64,000 bases of DNA from Ameyamaea chiangmaiensis (GTDB lineage Bacteria > Pseudomonadota > Alphaproteobacteria > Acetobacterales > Acetobacteraceae): assembly GCF_025995235.1 (NCBI RefSeq), contig NZ_BAPT01000056.1, forward strand, positions 248,001-312,000. The letters are read 5' to 3'. Under the pieces are notes generated by a model. That model did not search any database and was not told where the DNA came from. It saw only the letters and a program-made list of their open reading frames with translations. Position numbers and translations under genes: made by a program. The stretch's first letter is position 1. Every line of letters starts with the position of its first letter. Below are positions 63,393-64,000 of this stretch, piece after piece.

Positions 63393-64000
63393 ATGGGATC
63401 GAGCGACGGTAGCGCGGAAGCAATCGTCCCGGCCCCAGCGAGCGACGTCACGCGGCCTGTCGGGTGCGCCGGTCTGATCCGGCGCATCGCTGCCTACAAC
63501 CCCGATGTCGACCGCGCGCTTATTGAGCGCGCGTTTACCGTTGCGTCCGAGGCTCATGCCGAGCAGAAGCGCGACAACGGCGAGCCTTACATCACCCACC
63601 CCATCGCGGTTGCGAACATTCTGGCCAGCTTCCAGATGGATGCCGCCTCGATCGCAACCGGCCTGCTGCACGACACGGTGGAGGACACCGGGGTCACGCA
63701 GGACAGGCTCGTCGCGGACTTCGGCAAGACGATCGCGGAGCTGGTCGACGGTGTCACCAAGCTGACGCGACTGGAACTGCAGTCCGACCGGACCAAGCAG
63801 GCCGAGAATTTCCGCAAGCTCGTGCTGGCCATGTCGCGCGATATCCGCGTGCTCATCGTCAAGCTGGCCGATCGCCTGCACAACATGCGGACGCTGCATT
63901 ATGTGCAGCGCACCGACCGCCGCCAGCGCATCGCGCGCGAAACCATGGACATCTATGCGCCGCTGGCCGAGCGCATCGGCATGGATCGGGTCAAGACCGA
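63393..64000 (+). CDS. Bifunctional (p)ppGpp synthetase/hydrolase, 5' part
   Basis: The first 202 codons of a RelA/SpoT-type gene; it runs off the right edge. The HD hydrolase domain is visible: PYITHPIAVANIL, LLHDTVEDT (HD pair) and VKLADRLHNMRTL, then IYAPLAERIGM. The synthetase, TGS and ACT domains lie outside. About 30 extra residues precede the usual start. AGGAGGGGG lies just before the ATG at 63393. Alphaproteobacteria usually have one such bifunctional enzyme next to rpoZ. Confidence 0.95.
   Translation, partial: MGSSDGSAEAIVPAPASDVTRPVGCAGLIRRIAAYNPDVDRALIERAFTVASEAHAEQKRDNGEPYITHPIAVANILASFQMDAASIATGLLHDTVEDTGVTQDRLVADFGKTIAELVDGVTKLTRLELQSDRTKQAENFRKLVLAMSRDIRVLIVKLADRLHNMRTLHYVQRTDRRQRIARETMDIYAPLAERIGMDRVKT

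Overview
The window is GC-rich chromosomal DNA from an alphaproteobacterium, most likely of the Acetobacteraceae (acetic acid bacteria and relatives). The evidence is the gene content and order: a Suv3-type helicase, S4 protein and FdxA operon; a complete dcw cluster running on through lpxC, bamD, recN and ligA; a GapR-type DUF2312 protein; the DUF815 ATPase beside yajC; and a NYN protein divergent from folK, rpoZ and a RelA/SpoT gene. The family assignment is an inference. No tRNA, 16S/23S rRNA, CRISPR array or intact insertion sequence was seen.

Layout. 1-3787: a broken IS66-like fragment at the left edge, then fdxA, an S4 RNA-binding protein and a Suv3-like helicase on the minus strand. 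3882-6724: leucyl aminopeptidase, a MarR-type regulator and a small secreted protein. 6759-10967: the start of a surface-polysaccharide block with a WecA/MraY-type sugar-phosphate transferase, a WbpM/CapD-type dehydratase and a DegT-type aminotransferase. 11001-13237: a membrane-anchored unknown, a HAD phosphatase and a cation diffusion facilitator. 13257-38950 (minus strand, read right to left): mraZ-rsmH-ftsL-ftsI-murE-murF-mraY-murD-ftsW-murG-murC-murB-ddl-ftsQ-ftsA-ftsZ, a strong terminator, then lpxC, bamD, recN and ligA. Many junctions in the cluster are ATGA or GTGA overlaps. A promoter upstream of mraZ overlaps four TGGGA-type repeats at 10-bp period, a likely MraZ autoregulatory operator. 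About 39264-39674 is the RNase P RNA gene, on the minus strand.

39774-45641: an esterase, a GT39-type membrane glycosyltransferase, an isolated Rieske subunit gene (petA), a small membrane-anchored unknown, zwf and gapR. 45798-49413: a TonB-dependent receptor followed at once by a Tat-type glycerophosphodiester phosphodiesterase. 49456-50849: the DUF815 ATPase and yajC. 51025-56259: a galactonate-catabolism operon (IclR regulator, dgoK, dgoA, dgoD) followed by a GalP-like sugar porter. 56373-60701: Fe-SOD, an NDUFAF6-like protein, a beta-hydroxyacid dehydrogenase and the MsrPQ methionine sulfoxide repair pair. 60835-64000: a divergent UDG-like protein and a NYN-domain protein on minus, then folK, rpoZ and the start of relA/spoT on plus, running off the right edge.

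Most of the window is conserved housekeeping DNA. The best leads are the MraZ operator/promoter overlap, long Ala/Pro-rich tails on three neighbouring divisome proteins, a UDG homologue that keeps its probable Fe-S cysteines but has lost recognisable active-site motifs, and petA and yajC standing apart from their usual partners. I did not find a clearly new multi-gene system.
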